Assembly: GCA_947473125.1 (NCBI GenBank)
Contig: CANJDH010000016.1
Span: 1 to 64,000 of the forward strand
DNA length: 64,000 nucleotides
DNA from: Burkholderiales bacterium
Lineage (GTDB): Bacteria > Pseudomonadota > Gammaproteobacteria > Burkholderiales > JAEUOS01
Direction: 5' to 3'
Below are positions 42,347-51,433 of this stretch, piece by piece (the first letter of the stretch is position 1; each line of letters starts with the position of its first letter). A program made the position numbers and the translations under genes. The notes below the pieces were generated by a model that worked only from the letters and a program-made list of their open reading frames with translations, made no database searches and had not been told where the DNA came from.

Positions 42347-43339
42347 TCAGGTGGCGCAAGACTCGAAGTTGCCGGTGGCCTTGTCGGATACCTTGGCGAG
42401 CGGAAACTTGTTCTTGACTGCGGTGACTTCGGCAAGTATCGAGATCGCGATCTCGGGCGGGGTGCGGCTACCGATGCGCAGGCCGATCGGGCCGTGCAGG
42501 CGATCGATCTCGGCATCGGACAAGTCGAATTCCTTCAATCGCTCTTTACGTTTCGCGGTGTTGACGCGGCTGCCCAGCGCACCGACGTAGAATGCCGGCG
42601 ATTTCAAGGCTTCCATCAGCGCCATGTCATCAAGCTTGGGGTCGTGCGTGACGGCGACCACGGCGCTATGGGCATCCAGGTTGAGCTCGAGCACGACATC
42701 ATCGGGCATGCCGGTGACAAGTTCGACATTGGGCACGTTCCAGTCGGCGCGGTATTCCTCGCGCGGGTCGCAGACGATCACCAGGTAGTCAAGTGCCTGC
42801 GCCATTTCGGCAAGATAGCGCGACAGCTGCCCGGCGCCGATGATCAGCATGCGCCACAGCGGACCGTAGATCACCTTGAGGGTCACGCCGTCGAACGCAG
42901 TCTTGTCTGCGCGCGACGCGCCGGATATGGTGACCGCACCGGTCTGGATGTTGATGGTACGAAGCGCAAGTTCATGCCGTTCGGCGCGCGCCAGGATGTC
43001 TTCAACCCATTGCGTGTCGGTGATCGGCTCCTGCACCAGTTTCAGGGCGCCGCCGCAGGGCAGGCCGAAACGCGCGGCTTCTTCGGTGGTGACGCCGTAG
43101 GACACCATCTGCGGCTTGTCGAGCAGCGGCGCGTTGCGGCAGCGCTCGATCAGGTCGTCTTCGACACACCCGCCGGAGACCGAGCCCACGATCTGGCCGT
43201 CGCTGCGGATCGCCAGCAAGGCACCGGGCGGGCGCGGCGCGCTACCCCAGGTTTCGACCACCGTGACGAGATTGACCGTCTGCCCGGCTTTGCGCCACGC
43301 AAGGACGGATTTCAATACATTGAGATCGACACTGTCCAT
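42347..43339 (-). CDS. xdhC: XdhC/CoxI family Mo-enzyme maturation protein
   Basis: A 330-residue protein with the XdhC N-terminal domain (VVETWGSAPRPPGALLAI, SVSGGCVEDDL) and a Rossmann-type C-terminal domain (MLIIGAGQLSRYLAEMA, VAVTHDPKLDD). XdhC binds molybdenum cofactor, promotes its sulfuration and inserts it into xanthine dehydrogenase-type enzymes. It forms an operon with the MocA-like gene, but no Mo hydroxylase subunit is present in the window. Confidence 0.9.
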   Translation of the reverse strand: MDSVDLNVLKSVLAWRKAGQTVNLVTVVETWGSAPRPPGALLAIRSDGQIVGSVSGGCVEDDLIERCRNAPLLDKPQMVSYGVTTEEAARFGLPCGGALKLVQEPITDTQWVEDILARAERHELALRTINIQTGAVTISGASRADKTAFDGVTLKVIYGPLWRMLIIGAGQLSRYLAEMAQALDYLVIVCDPREEYRADWNVPNVELVTGMPDDVVLELNLDAHSAVVAVTHDPKLDDMALMEALKSPAFYVGALGSRVNTAKRKERLKEFDLSDAEIDRLHGPIGLRIGSRTPPEIAISILAEVTAVKNKFPLAKVSDKATGNFESCAT

Positions 43340-43429
43340 GACCCGATTCCGAAAAGCTATAGTGGCGTCATTTTACGCCTCACCTTGAGGCGCGAAAGCG
43401 CCCTTCCACCGGCCACCGGCAACATCCCC

Positions 43430-45010
43430 ATGACATTCGATGCCCTGATCATCGGCGGCGGCCACAACGGCCTCACCTGCGCCTGCTACCTCGCCCGCAA
43501 GGGCTGGAAAGTGCTGGTGCTCGAGGCACGCCACCTGGTCGGCGGCGCGGCCGTGACCGAAGAGTTTCACCCCGGGTTTCGCAATTCGGTCGCCAGTTAC
43601 ACAGTCAGCCTGCTCAACCCGCAGGTGATTGCCGACCTGCACCTGGCCGGGCATGGCCTGCGCATCGTGCACCGACCAATGTCCAATTTCGTGCTACTCG
43701 AAAATGGCTATGCCCTCCGCGTCGGCCCGAACCTTGAAGACACGGTGCGCGAAGTCGCACGTTTTTCCCAAAGGGACGCCCAAGCCCTGCCGCGCTATTA
43801 CGCCATGCTCGACGTGCTGGCTGACGAACTGCGCAAGTGGATTCTGCAGGCGCCGCCCGACCCGAACCGCGGCCTCGGCGGCATCATCGACACGCTCAAG
43901 GCCAGCCTCGCCCTGCGCAAATTGCCGCTTGAGGCGCAGCGCGACCTGATCGAACTGTTCGGCCGCAGTGCCGGCGAGATGCTCGACGACTGGTTCGAGA
44001 CCGATGTGCTCAAAGCCGCTCTCGGATTCGACTCGATCGTCGGCGCCTACGCCTCACCCTACGCGCCCGGCTCCGCCTACGTGCAATTGCATCACTGCTT
44101 TGGCGAGGTCAACGGCAAGAAAGGCGCGTGGGGCCACGCCATCGGCGGCATGGGCGCGATCACGCAGGCGATGGCGAAGGAATGCGCACGCCTCGGCGTG
44201 ACGATTCGCCTCAATGCCAAGGTCGCACGCGTCATCACGCGCGCTGGCCGCGCCACCGGTGTTGCGCTTGACGGCGGGGAGGAAATCCACGCGCGCACGG
44301 TCGCCGCCAACATCGGTCCCAAACTGCTGTTCAATCAACTCGTCGAAGCAAGCGATCTGCCTGACGCATTTCGCACGCGCATGCAGCGCTTCAAGACCGG
44401 CTCGGGGGTGCTGCGCATGAACGTCGCGCTCTCCGAGTTGCCTGACTTTTGCGGCCTCGGCACGCAGCAACAGCCGCACCACGGCGCCGGCATCATCCTT
44501 GCGCCGTCACTGGATTACATGCACCGCGCCTACGAGGACGCGCGTACCACCGGCATGTCCACACAGCCCGTAGTCGAGGTATTGATTCCGAGCACGCTCG
44601 ACGACTCGCTAGCGCCACCAGGCCAGCACGTAGCCAGCCTGTTCTGCCAAAGCTTCGCGCCGCAGTTGCCCGAGGGCGAAAACTGGGACGATGCACGCGA
44701 CCGCGCGGCCGATCTCGTCATCGACACCGTCACCCGCTTCGCGCCCAACTTCAGGCGCAGCGTGATCGCACGCCAGGTGTTGACGCCGCTCGACCTTGAA
44801 CGCACCTTCGGCCTGACCGACGGCGACATTTTCCACGGCAGGCTGTCGCCGGAGCAATTGTTCGCCAGCCGACCGACGCTGGGCTACGCCGACTACCACA
44901 CGCCGATCAAGGGCCTGTACCTGTGTGGCGCCGGCGCGCATCCGGGCGGTGGCGTGACCGGCGCACCGGGTCACAACGCCGCGCAGGTGATGCTGCAGGA
45001 TCGACAGTAG
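43430..45010 (+). CDS. FAD-dependent oxidoreductase, phytoene-desaturase-like
   Basis: A 526-residue flavoprotein with the dinucleotide-binding GGGHNGL at residues 8-14, VLVLEARHLVGGAAVTEEF and the C-terminal FAD signature GLYLCGAGAHPGGGVTGAPG. This is the CrtI/retinol-saturase-like branch (pyridine nucleotide-disulphide oxidoreductase domain protein 2 type). No carotenoid gene is nearby, so the substrate is open. The start at 43430 (MTFDALIIGGG) is certain from the fold; the frame is accidentally open far upstream, opposite the XdhC and MocA-like genes. Confidence 0.9.
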   Translation: MTFDALIIGGGHNGLTCACYLARKGWKVLVLEARHLVGGAAVTEEFHPGFRNSVASYTVSLLNPQVIADLHLAGHGLRIVHRPMSNFVLLENGYALRVGPNLEDTVREVARFSQRDAQALPRYYAMLDVLADELRKWILQAPPDPNRGLGGIIDTLKASLALRKLPLEAQRDLIELFGRSAGEMLDDWFETDVLKAALGFDSIVGAYASPYAPGSAYVQLHHCFGEVNGKKGAWGHAIGGMGAITQAMAKECARLGVTIRLNAKVARVITRAGRATGVALDGGEEIHARTVAANIGPKLLFNQLVEASDLPDAFRTRMQRFKTGSGVLRMNVALSELPDFCGLGTQQQPHHGAGIILAPSLDYMHRAYEDARTTGMSTQPVVEVLIPSTLDDSLAPPGQHVASLFCQSFAPQLPEGENWDDARDRAADLVIDTVTRFAPNFRRSVIARQVLTPLDLERTFGLTDGDIFHGRLSPEQLFASRPTLGYADYHTPIKGLYLCGAGAHPGGGVTGAPGHNAAQVMLQDRQ

Positions 45011-45045
45011 ACTGGCGCCTCTTCCCATCACGACGGAACACCATC

Positions 45046-46071
45046 ATGGCCCTCATCAACCATCAGGTACGCCTCGCCGCCCGCCCGGTCGGCAACCCGA
45101 AACGCTCTGACTGGAACTTCACCGAAGAGCCGGTTGGCGATCCCGGCCCCGGCGGTGTGCTCGTAAAGGTACTGCAACTCTCGCTCGACCCGGCGATGCG
45201 CGGCTGGATGAACGAAGGCAAGAGCTACATCCCGCCGGTCGGCATCGGCGAGGTGATGCGTGCCGGCGGCGTCGGCAAGGTGGTCGCTTCGAGCCATGCG
45301 ACGTTCAAGCCGGGCGATTACGTCGGCGGCGGGTTCGACGTACAGGAGTACTGCCTGCTCGACGAGGGCCAGGCCAAGCGCGCGGGCCTGCACAAGATCG
45401 ATTTGCGCATGGGCTCGCTGTCCCAATGGCTCAACGCGCTCGGCATGCCGGGCATGACGGCCTACTTCGGCCTGCTCGAAACCGGGCAGCCAAAGGCCGG
45501 CGAAACCGTGGTGGTCTCGGGCGCCGCAGGCGCGGTCGGCCAGACCGTGGGGCAGGTGGCAAAGATCAAGGGCTGCCGCGTAGTCGGCATCGCCGGCGGG
45601 CCGGACAAGTGCGAGTTCGTCGTCAAGGAACTCGGCTTCGACGCGTGCATCGACTACAAATCGGGCAGCGTCAAGGACGGGCTCAAACAGCACTGCCCGA
45701 ACGGCGTCGACGTGTACTTCGACAATGTCGGCGGCGAGATCCTCGACACGGTGCTCACACGCATCAACCGCAAGGCGCGCATCGTGATTTGCGGCGCGAT
45801 CTCGCAGTACAACAACACCACGCCGGTGAAGGGCCCGTCGAATTATTTGTCGCTGCTGGTCAATCGCGCGCGCATGGAGGGCATCGTGGTGTTTGACTGG
45901 GCGGATCGCTACCCGGAAGGCGTGAAGCAGATTGCGCAATGGATACGTGAGGGCAAGTTCAAATCACGCGAAGACATCGTTGACGGCCTCAACACCTTTC
46001 CTGAAACCCTCAATATGCTGTTCGAGGGCAGGAATTTCGGCAAGCTGGTATTGAAAGTCGCTGACGAATGA
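45046..46071 (+). CDS. NADP-dependent MDR oxidoreductase (CurA/leukotriene-B4-dehydrogenase-like)
   Basis: A 341-residue zinc-free medium-chain reductase. It contains LSLDPAMRGWMNE, GMPGMTAYFGLLE, the nucleotide-binding SGAAGAVGQTVGQVAK and YFDNVGGEILD, all typical of curcumin/alkenal double-bond reductases. It reduces alpha,beta-unsaturated carbonyls with NADPH. It is 35 nt downstream of the flavoprotein on the same strand and is followed by repeat copy 6 and a bidirectional terminator. Confidence 0.92.
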   Translation: MALINHQVRLAARPVGNPKRSDWNFTEEPVGDPGPGGVLVKVLQLSLDPAMRGWMNEGKSYIPPVGIGEVMRAGGVGKVVASSHATFKPGDYVGGGFDVQEYCLLDEGQAKRAGLHKIDLRMGSLSQWLNALGMPGMTAYFGLLETGQPKAGETVVVSGAAGAVGQTVGQVAKIKGCRVVGIAGGPDKCEFVVKELGFDACIDYKSGSVKDGLKQHCPNGVDVYFDNVGGEILDTVLTRINRKARIVICGAISQYNNTTPVKGPSNYLSLLVNRARMEGIVVFDWADRYPEGVKQIAQWIREGKFKSREDIVDGLNTFPETLNMLFEGRNFGKLVLKVADE

Positions 46072-46072
46072 T

Positions 46073-46107
46073 GGCCTGAAACCCTTGGTGGAAGCGGTTT
46101 ACAGGCC
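46073..46107 (+). repeat. Dispersed imperfect-palindromic repeat, copy 6 (best hairpin)
   Basis: GGCCTG-AAACC and GGTTT-A-CAGGCC form an 11-bp stem with one bulge around the loop CTTGGTGGAAGC. It begins two bases after the stop of the MDR reductase and is followed by a terminator. It serves as the reference copy of the family. Confidence 0.7.
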
Positions 46108-46119
46108 GATTCCCGATGC

Positions 46120-46147
46120 AAAAGGGCCGCATTGCGGCCCTTTTTTT
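46120..46147. terminator. Bidirectional rho-independent terminator
   Basis: AAAAGGGCCGC and GCGGCCCTTTT pair around an ATT loop, with runs of A and T on both sides. It lies between the convergent MDR reductase and formyltransferase-like genes and can serve both. Confidence 0.88.
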
Positions 46148-46167
46148 GTTTCGCTTTCGTGTGCTTT

Positions 46168-47088
46168 TCAGGTACCGAGAATCGTCCCGACCGGAATTCC
46201 CAGGACATCGCCGTTGGCCTTCTTGCCGTCGCCCAGCTTCGCCTTGGACACATGGATGCGGCCGCTCTGCGAGCTGATCACGATCTTGCCGTCGGCACAC
46301 GCGACAACTTCGCCGATCTTGCCCTTGACGGCGCCGAAGGTGGCCACTTTCTCCAGCTTCGCTTCGTAGATCCACAACTTCACGCCGTTGAACGTGGTCC
46401 AGGCACCCGGCGCCGGGGCACAGCCGCGGATCAGGTTGTAGACCATGGTCGAGTGGCTGGCCCAGTTGATCTTCGACTCGGCATCGCGGCACCAGCCCTC
46501 ATAGGTGGCTTGCGATTCGTCCTGCGCGGTTTCGGTGTGCTTGCCGGCCATCACCAGGTCGGCGGCTTCAAGCATGGCGTCCACGCCCATCGGGAACAGG
46601 CGGTCGAAATAGATGCTGCCGAGTGTATCGTCCGGCCCGATCGGCGCTTTCTTCTGAAGAATGACGGCCCCTTCGTCGAGCCCGTCGCTTGGGCGAAAAA
46701 TAGTCAGGCCGGTTTCGGTTTCGCCGCAGATGATCGGCCAGGAAATAGACGACGGGCCGCGATACTTGGGCAATAGCGACGGGTGGTACTGGATCGTGCC
46801 ATTTTTCGGGATGTTGACGAATTCCTGCGGTGCGAACTGCAGCACGTAGGCCATGATGCCGATATCGGCGTCGGCGGCTTTCATCGCAGCGACCGCCTCA
46901 GGGGCCTTGAGTGACTTGAACTGGTGCAGCGGCAGCCCTTTTTCCTGTGCGGTGACGCGCAGTGCATCGGGGCGGGCTCCCTCTTTTTCAGGGGCGCAAA
47001 ATACCGCGGCAACCTCGTCACCGCGCGCAAGTAGTCTTTCGAGGACTGCCTTGCCGAAATCCTGTTGGCCGATGATGGCTACTTTCAC
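46168..47088 (-). CDS. 10-formyltetrahydrofolate hydrolase-like formyltransferase
   Basis: A 306-residue protein with a formyltransferase domain (residues 1-205) and its C-terminal OB-like domain. The motif YHPSLLPKYRG (His102) and Asp138 in DGLDEG match the hydrolase half of 10-formyl-THF dehydrogenase (ALDH1L1), which has an aromatic-His pair where methionyl-tRNA formyltransferase has Asn-x-His. Here the Asn position is Gln100. It lacks the aldehyde dehydrogenase half. It probably releases or transfers the formyl group of 10-formyl-THF. It is 32 nt downstream of frc on the same strand. Confidence 0.85.
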   Translation of the reverse strand: MKVAIIGQQDFGKAVLERLLARGDEVAAVFCAPEKEGARPDALRVTAQEKGLPLHQFKSLKAPEAVAAMKAADADIGIMAYVLQFAPQEFVNIPKNGTIQYHPSLLPKYRGPSSISWPIICGETETGLTIFRPSDGLDEGAVILQKKAPIGPDDTLGSIYFDRLFPMGVDAMLEAADLVMAGKHTETAQDESQATYEGWCRDAESKINWASHSTMVYNLIRGCAPAPGAWTTFNGVKLWIYEAKLEKVATFGAVKGKIGEVVACADGKIVISSQSGRIHVSKAKLGDGKKANGDVLGIPVGTILGT

Positions 47089-47120
47089 GATGCCTCCGCT
47101 GTCTTGTGGTTACAGGAGCG

Positions 47121-48392
47121 CTACGCCGTTTTCTTGGGTGGCGAGGTGAACGCCCCCGCCGTCTTGAGTGCCGCCACTTTGGCCGCATCGTAACCCAACA
47201 CGTCCTTCAAGACCTCGTCGGTGTGCTCTCCGAGCAGGGGTGAGCGTTCGATTTTCGCCGGAGAGGCCGACAGCTTGATCGGCATGCCCACGTTCCACCA
47301 CTTGCCGCGTTGCGGGTGGTCGAGCTCGACATACATGTCGCGGCCGCGCACGTGCTCGTCGGTTGCCAGGTCCTGGGTGGACATGATCGGCCCACAGGGC
47401 ACGTCGAGCGGATTGAGGATCGCCATGAACTCGCGCTTGGTGTAGCCGGAGGCGAATTTGTTGATCAAGGTCCACATCAGCTGCTGGTTCTTGCGGCGTT
47501 CGCTGATGGTGGCGAACTGCGGGGCGGTATCAAGGTCTGGAAATTCCACGTCGGGCCCGATGCGCCTGGCCAGGGCCGCCCACACCGCCTCCTGCACCAC
47601 CACATAGATCCAGTCGTTGGCCCCGTGCGGCTTGCAGTGGATTGCATTCCCCAACTGGCCGCCGCCCGAGTCGTTGCCGGCGCGCGGTACCTCGTGCATG
47701 CCTTTGTAGGTTGGCACCGAGTATTCGGGTAGTGCGCCATGGGTCAGGCGCTGATGGTCGCGAAACTTGACGCGACACAGGTTCATGACGCCGTCCATCA
47801 TCGCCACTTCGACGTACTGGCCCTCGCCGGTGCGGTTCGCCTGATGCAGGGCCGCCAGCAGGCCGATGGCGAGATGCAGGCCGGTGCCGGAATCGCCGAT
47901 CTGCGCACCCGTCACGAACGGCGCGCCATCCGGGACGCCGGTGGTGCTCATCGAGCCGCCCATGGCCTGCGCCACGTTTTCGTAGGCCTTGAACTCGGCA
48001 TAGGGCCCGGAGGAGCCGAAACCCTTGATCGACCCCATCACGATCTTTGGATTGATTTGGTGAATCTTCTCCCATGTGAAACCGAGGCGGTCAAGCACGC
48101 CGGGACCAAAGTTTTCCATCACGATGTCGCACTCCTTGAGGAGGTCGACAAACACGGTTTTGCCCTCGGCCGATTTCATGTTCACCGTAATCGAACGCTT
48201 GTTGCAGTTGAGCATGGTGAAGTACAGGCTGTCGGCTCCCGGAACGTCGCGCAGCTGGCCGCGCGTGGCGTCGCCGGTCGGGGGTTCGAACTTGATGACG
48301 TCGGCACCCATCCAGGCGAGCAGCTGCGAACAGGTTGGACCCGCCTGGACGTGGGTCATGTCGAGAATACGAACGCCTTTGAGTGCTTCCAT
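47121..48392 (-). CDS. frc: Formyl-CoA:oxalate CoA-transferase
   Basis: A 423-residue family III CoA-transferase closely following E. coli Frc throughout: VQAGPTCSQLLAWMGADVIK, QLRDVPGADSLYFTMLN, SIKGFGSSGPYAEFKAYEN, catalytic Asp167 in QIGDSGTG, the glycine loop GNDSGGGQ and MNLCRVKFRDHQRL. Frc moves CoA from formyl-CoA to oxalate, feeding oxalyl-CoA decarboxylase, whose gene is not in the window. The start at 48392 (MEALKG) fits the family; upstream codons do not. A formyltransferase-like gene follows, and a Crp/Fnr gene is divergent. Confidence 0.88.
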   Translation of the reverse strand: MEALKGVRILDMTHVQAGPTCSQLLAWMGADVIKFEPPTGDATRGQLRDVPGADSLYFTMLNCNKRSITVNMKSAEGKTVFVDLLKECDIVMENFGPGVLDRLGFTWEKIHQINPKIVMGSIKGFGSSGPYAEFKAYENVAQAMGGSMSTTGVPDGAPFVTGAQIGDSGTGLHLAIGLLAALHQANRTGEGQYVEVAMMDGVMNLCRVKFRDHQRLTHGALPEYSVPTYKGMHEVPRAGNDSGGGQLGNAIHCKPHGANDWIYVVVQEAVWAALARRIGPDVEFPDLDTAPQFATISERRKNQQLMWTLINKFASGYTKREFMAILNPLDVPCGPIMSTQDLATDEHVRGRDMYVELDHPQRGKWWNVGMPIKLSASPAKIERSPLLGEHTDEVLKDVLGYDAAKVAALKTAGAFTSPPKKTA

Positions 48393-48602
48393 GGAATGTG
48401 CCTGAAAGTGATGGAGAATGACGCCGAGCGCGGCGGTACCAGCGAATTTTACTGCGGCGCATGCTCCTCTGGCGCCCTGCGGACGCGGCGCCCCCGTATG
48501 CCTCGCCACTCCTTGGCGCTCGCGAGGCTTCCTGGCGCGCCCGCTCCGGGGCTCGCCCCCCCCGAGGCAGGTCAGTCGATCATGCGCGAGGAGGGGCTCC
48601 CG

Positions 48603-48608
48603 TATAAT
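48603..48608 (+). promoter_or_regulatory. -10 box of the crp/fnr-like gene
   Basis: A perfect TATAAT lies 29 nt before the start codon of the Crp/Fnr regulator. No good -35 is seen 17 nt upstream, so the promoter may need an activator. It is in the 244-nt divergent region with frc; nothing else in that stretch is clear. Confidence 0.5.
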
Positions 48609-48636
48609 CCCGCTGGTTTCCGCCTTGGCAGCACCC

Positions 48637-49239
48637 ATGACCAGCATCGCCGCACACCCGCAACGCAATACGATCCGCATCCAGCTGCGGCAGAACATCG
48701 TGCTCAAGAAGCTGGAAGCGAAATACTGGGACGAACTCGAGCCCAAGATTGAAATTGTGGACTACGCCAAAGGGGCGATGCTCGTCACCCAGGGTTCGGA
48801 GGCGATGGAGCAGTTTTTCATCCTTGAGGGCATCCTCAAGCGGGTGGTCGGCAATTCGGAAGGCAAGGAGATGATCCTGCGGCTCGCGGCCGAATCCGAC
48901 ATGGACACCAGTTATGCCGCGTGGCGCCTCAATACGCCGACGCCGTACAGCATCGTCGCCCTCACCAATGCACGTGTCGCCAAGATCCCGATGGAAACCT
49001 GGGTCGAGTTCCTCGAGCAGCACCATGAGGCCAAGAACGTATTCGAATACGAAGTCATGAGCCTGATGTCGGAGGTCATGGCGCACACCATTACCCTGCA
49101 CCTGCTCGATGCGCCTGGACGGCTGGCGCGCTTCGCGCGCAAACACGCGGACCTGATGGAGCGGATTCCGAAAAAGGAACTCGCCGCTTACCTCAACATC
49201 ACGCCGGAAACCCTGAGCCGGGTCAAGCCACGCGACTGA
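48637..49239 (+). CDS. Crp/Fnr-family transcriptional regulator
   Basis: A 200-residue regulator: cyclic-nucleotide-type effector domain (about residues 25-115, KGAMLVTQGSEAMEQFFILEG), dimer helix, and a short C-terminal helix-turn-helix (IPKKELAAYLNITPETLSRVK) ending right after the recognition helix. The N-terminal Cys cluster of FNR is absent, so it does not sense oxygen by an Fe-S cluster. It is divergent from frc and upstream of the convergent tctA, and may control oxalate/formate genes. Confidence 0.87.
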   Translation: MTSIAAHPQRNTIRIQLRQNIVLKKLEAKYWDELEPKIEIVDYAKGAMLVTQGSEAMEQFFILEGILKRVVGNSEGKEMILRLAAESDMDTSYAAWRLNTPTPYSIVALTNARVAKIPMETWVEFLEQHHEAKNVFEYEVMSLMSEVMAHTITLHLLDAPGRLARFARKHADLMERIPKKELAAYLNITPETLSRVKPRD

Positions 49240-49338
49240 GTTCGCGGGCGCGTTTGCGGCGCTCTGCAAGACCTGCCGACGGGACCCTGACAAGCGCGCT
49301 TGCAGGGGCCCAGTCTAGCGGCGACCGTGACGTGGCCC

Positions 49339-50847
49339 CTACTTGGGTTTGACCTTGGCCCACACTGCCGTGGTGACCGGCAGGAACAGCAGGATCAGCG
49401 CCAGAGCGGTGATGGTGCCGACCAGACCATTGTCGAAGAAGATGCCCATGTCGCCTTGCGAGCCCTTGATGGCGTTGCGGAAATTTTCCTCAGCGCGATC
49501 ACCCAAGACCAGCGCCAGCACCAGCGGCGCGAGCGGGTAGTTCAGTTTGCTGAAAACGTATCCGACCACGCCGAAGATCAGCATCATCCAGACATCAAGC
49601 ATGGAACTGTGGACGGTGTAGGCACCGATTGCGCAAATGACGATGATCACCGGGCCCATGATGGAAAAGGGCACGCGCAGGATCATGGCGAACCATGGCA
49701 CCGTGGTGAGCACCACGATCAAGCCCACGAGGTTGCCCAGATACATCGAGGCAATCAAGCCCCAGACAAAATCCTTCTGCTCGACAAATAGCAGGGGGCC
49801 GGGTTGCAGACCCCAGATCAACAGCGCCCCGAGCAGCACGGCGGCGGTGGGCGAACCCGGCACGCCCAGGGTCAGCATCGGGATCAGGGCGCTGGTGCCG
49901 GCGGCATGTGCCGCAGTCTCGGGGGCAACCACGCCTTCGATTTCGCCGTTGCGGAAGTTCTTGCCATTCTTGGAAAACCGCTGCGCCAGCCCATAGCTCA
50001 TGAACGACGCCGGGGTCGCACCACCGGGCACAATGCCCATCATGCAACCGACCACCGAGCTGCGAATCGTGGTGACCCAGTACTTCGGCAACTCTTTCCA
50101 GGTCTCCCAGACGACACGCATGTTGAGCTTGCCTTCGGCGCCCTTGATCGCCAGGCCCTCCTCCATGGTCTTGAGAATTTCGCCGATGCCGAACAGGCCG
50201 ATCACCGCGATCAGGAAATCAAAGCCCTTGAGCATCTCGGTGATGCCGAAGGTTAGGCGCATCGTGCCGGTGACGGTATCGGTGCCGACCGCCGCCAAGG
50301 CAAACCCCAGCATCATCGCCACAATGGTCTTGAACGGATTGCCCTTGGACATGCCGATGAACGCAGCGAAGGTGAGGAAATACACCGCGAAATACTCGGC
50401 CGGACCGAACTTGAGCGCGAACTTGGCAATCACCGGTGAGACAAAGGTGATCAACAACACACCAACCGCGGCGCCGATGAATGAAGACGTGAACGCCGCC
50501 GTCAGCGCCTGGCCGGTCTTGCCCTGCTGCGACATCGGGTAGCCGTCGAAGGTGGTCGCCACCGACCACGGCTCGCCCGGGATGTTGAACAGGATCGACG
50601 CAATCGCGCCGCCGAACAGCGCGCCCCAGTAGATGCACGAGAGCAGGATGATCGCCGACACCTGACCGCCAGGCTGTTGCGCCATGCCGAATGTCAAGGG
50701 CACCAGGATGGCAATCGCATTGGCGCCACCCAGCCCCGGGAGGACACCGACCAGCACCCCGAGAATGATGCCGGCAAACATGAGCGCGATATTGAACCAG
50801 GTCAGGGCGATCGCGAAGCCGCCCATCAGGGACTGAAGCTCTTCCAT
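49339..50847 (-). CDS. tctA: Tripartite tricarboxylate transporter large permease TctA
   Basis: A 502-residue inner-membrane protein with about twelve hydrophobic segments. Hallmarks include GVLVGVLPGLGGANAIAILVP and the second repeat with GIVPGGATPASFMSYG. It forms the channel with TctB (3 nt upstream) and receives substrate from TctC. This is the only complete TctABC set in the window and could also serve the orphan Bug proteins. Confidence 0.95.
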   Translation of the reverse strand: MEELQSLMGGFAIALTWFNIALMFAGIILGVLVGVLPGLGGANAIAILVPLTFGMAQQPGGQVSAIILLSCIYWGALFGGAIASILFNIPGEPWSVATTFDGYPMSQQGKTGQALTAAFTSSFIGAAVGVLLITFVSPVIAKFALKFGPAEYFAVYFLTFAAFIGMSKGNPFKTIVAMMLGFALAAVGTDTVTGTMRLTFGITEMLKGFDFLIAVIGLFGIGEILKTMEEGLAIKGAEGKLNMRVVWETWKELPKYWVTTIRSSVVGCMMGIVPGGATPASFMSYGLAQRFSKNGKNFRNGEIEGVVAPETAAHAAGTSALIPMLTLGVPGSPTAAVLLGALLIWGLQPGPLLFVEQKDFVWGLIASMYLGNLVGLIVVLTTVPWFAMILRVPFSIMGPVIIVICAIGAYTVHSSMLDVWMMLIFGVVGYVFSKLNYPLAPLVLALVLGDRAEENFRNAIKGSQGDMGIFFDNGLVGTITALALILLFLPVTTAVWAKVKPK

Positions 50848-50849
50848 GT

Positions 50850-51359
50850 TCAGTTCAGCCCAAGCAGTGCTTCAAGCGGGCCCTTGACCAGCGGCACCTT
50901 GAACCACAGGTCGAAGACGACGAAGAAGGCGATGGTGGTCCCCAGGGAAACGCCCGCGACCTTGGGCCAGGAATACTTGCCGATCCAGCGCATGAAGAAA
51001 GCGATATAAACCGCACCCGCCACATACAGGCCCAGGAAACCGATCAACCCGACGAACAGCACCATCGGCACCAGCGCCCGCATCACGTCCTTCAACTGCG
51101 CTGTCGACACGAAGCTTCCGGCCTTGCGGTTGAGCGAAGCGAGCACCGCGTTGACCACCGAGCCGATGCAGATGATCAGCCCGATATAAAACGGGAAGTA
51201 TCCCGCTTTCGGCCCTTCGTCACCCCAGCCAATGCCGAGCCGCAGGCTGTCGGAAATCACCAGTGCGCCGAGCGCAAAGGTGACGGCGGCAACGATGATT
51301 TCCATCGAACGGTTCGAAACCGCACTGGGGGATTCGTGCTGCGGATCCATGTCGGACAT
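50850..51359 (-). CDS. tctB: Tripartite tricarboxylate transporter small permease TctB
   Basis: A 169-residue membrane protein with four hydrophobic segments, GPKAGYFPFYIGLIICIGS being a typical TctB stretch. It lies between tctC (74 nt upstream) and tctA (2-nt gap). Confidence 0.92.
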   Translation of the reverse strand: MSDMDPQHESPSAVSNRSMEIIVAAVTFALGALVISDSLRLGIGWGDEGPKAGYFPFYIGLIICIGSVVNAVLASLNRKAGSFVSTAQLKDVMRALVPMVLFVGLIGFLGLYVAGAVYIAFFMRWIGKYSWPKVAGVSLGTTIAFFVVFDLWFKVPLVKGPLEALLGLN

Positions 51360-51433
51360 GTTTTACGGCGCCTTCGGTTCAAAAAGGAGGGGCGGGCGGG
51401 TGGCACGCCACCCGCGCAGTTGCTTCTTGCTGC

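Noticed and set aside
41726-43429. Open frame continuous with the FAD oxidoreductase, giving a 1094-residue reading
   Set aside because: The upstream part is antisense to the MocA-like and xdhC genes and has no protein character; the fold clearly begins at 43430.
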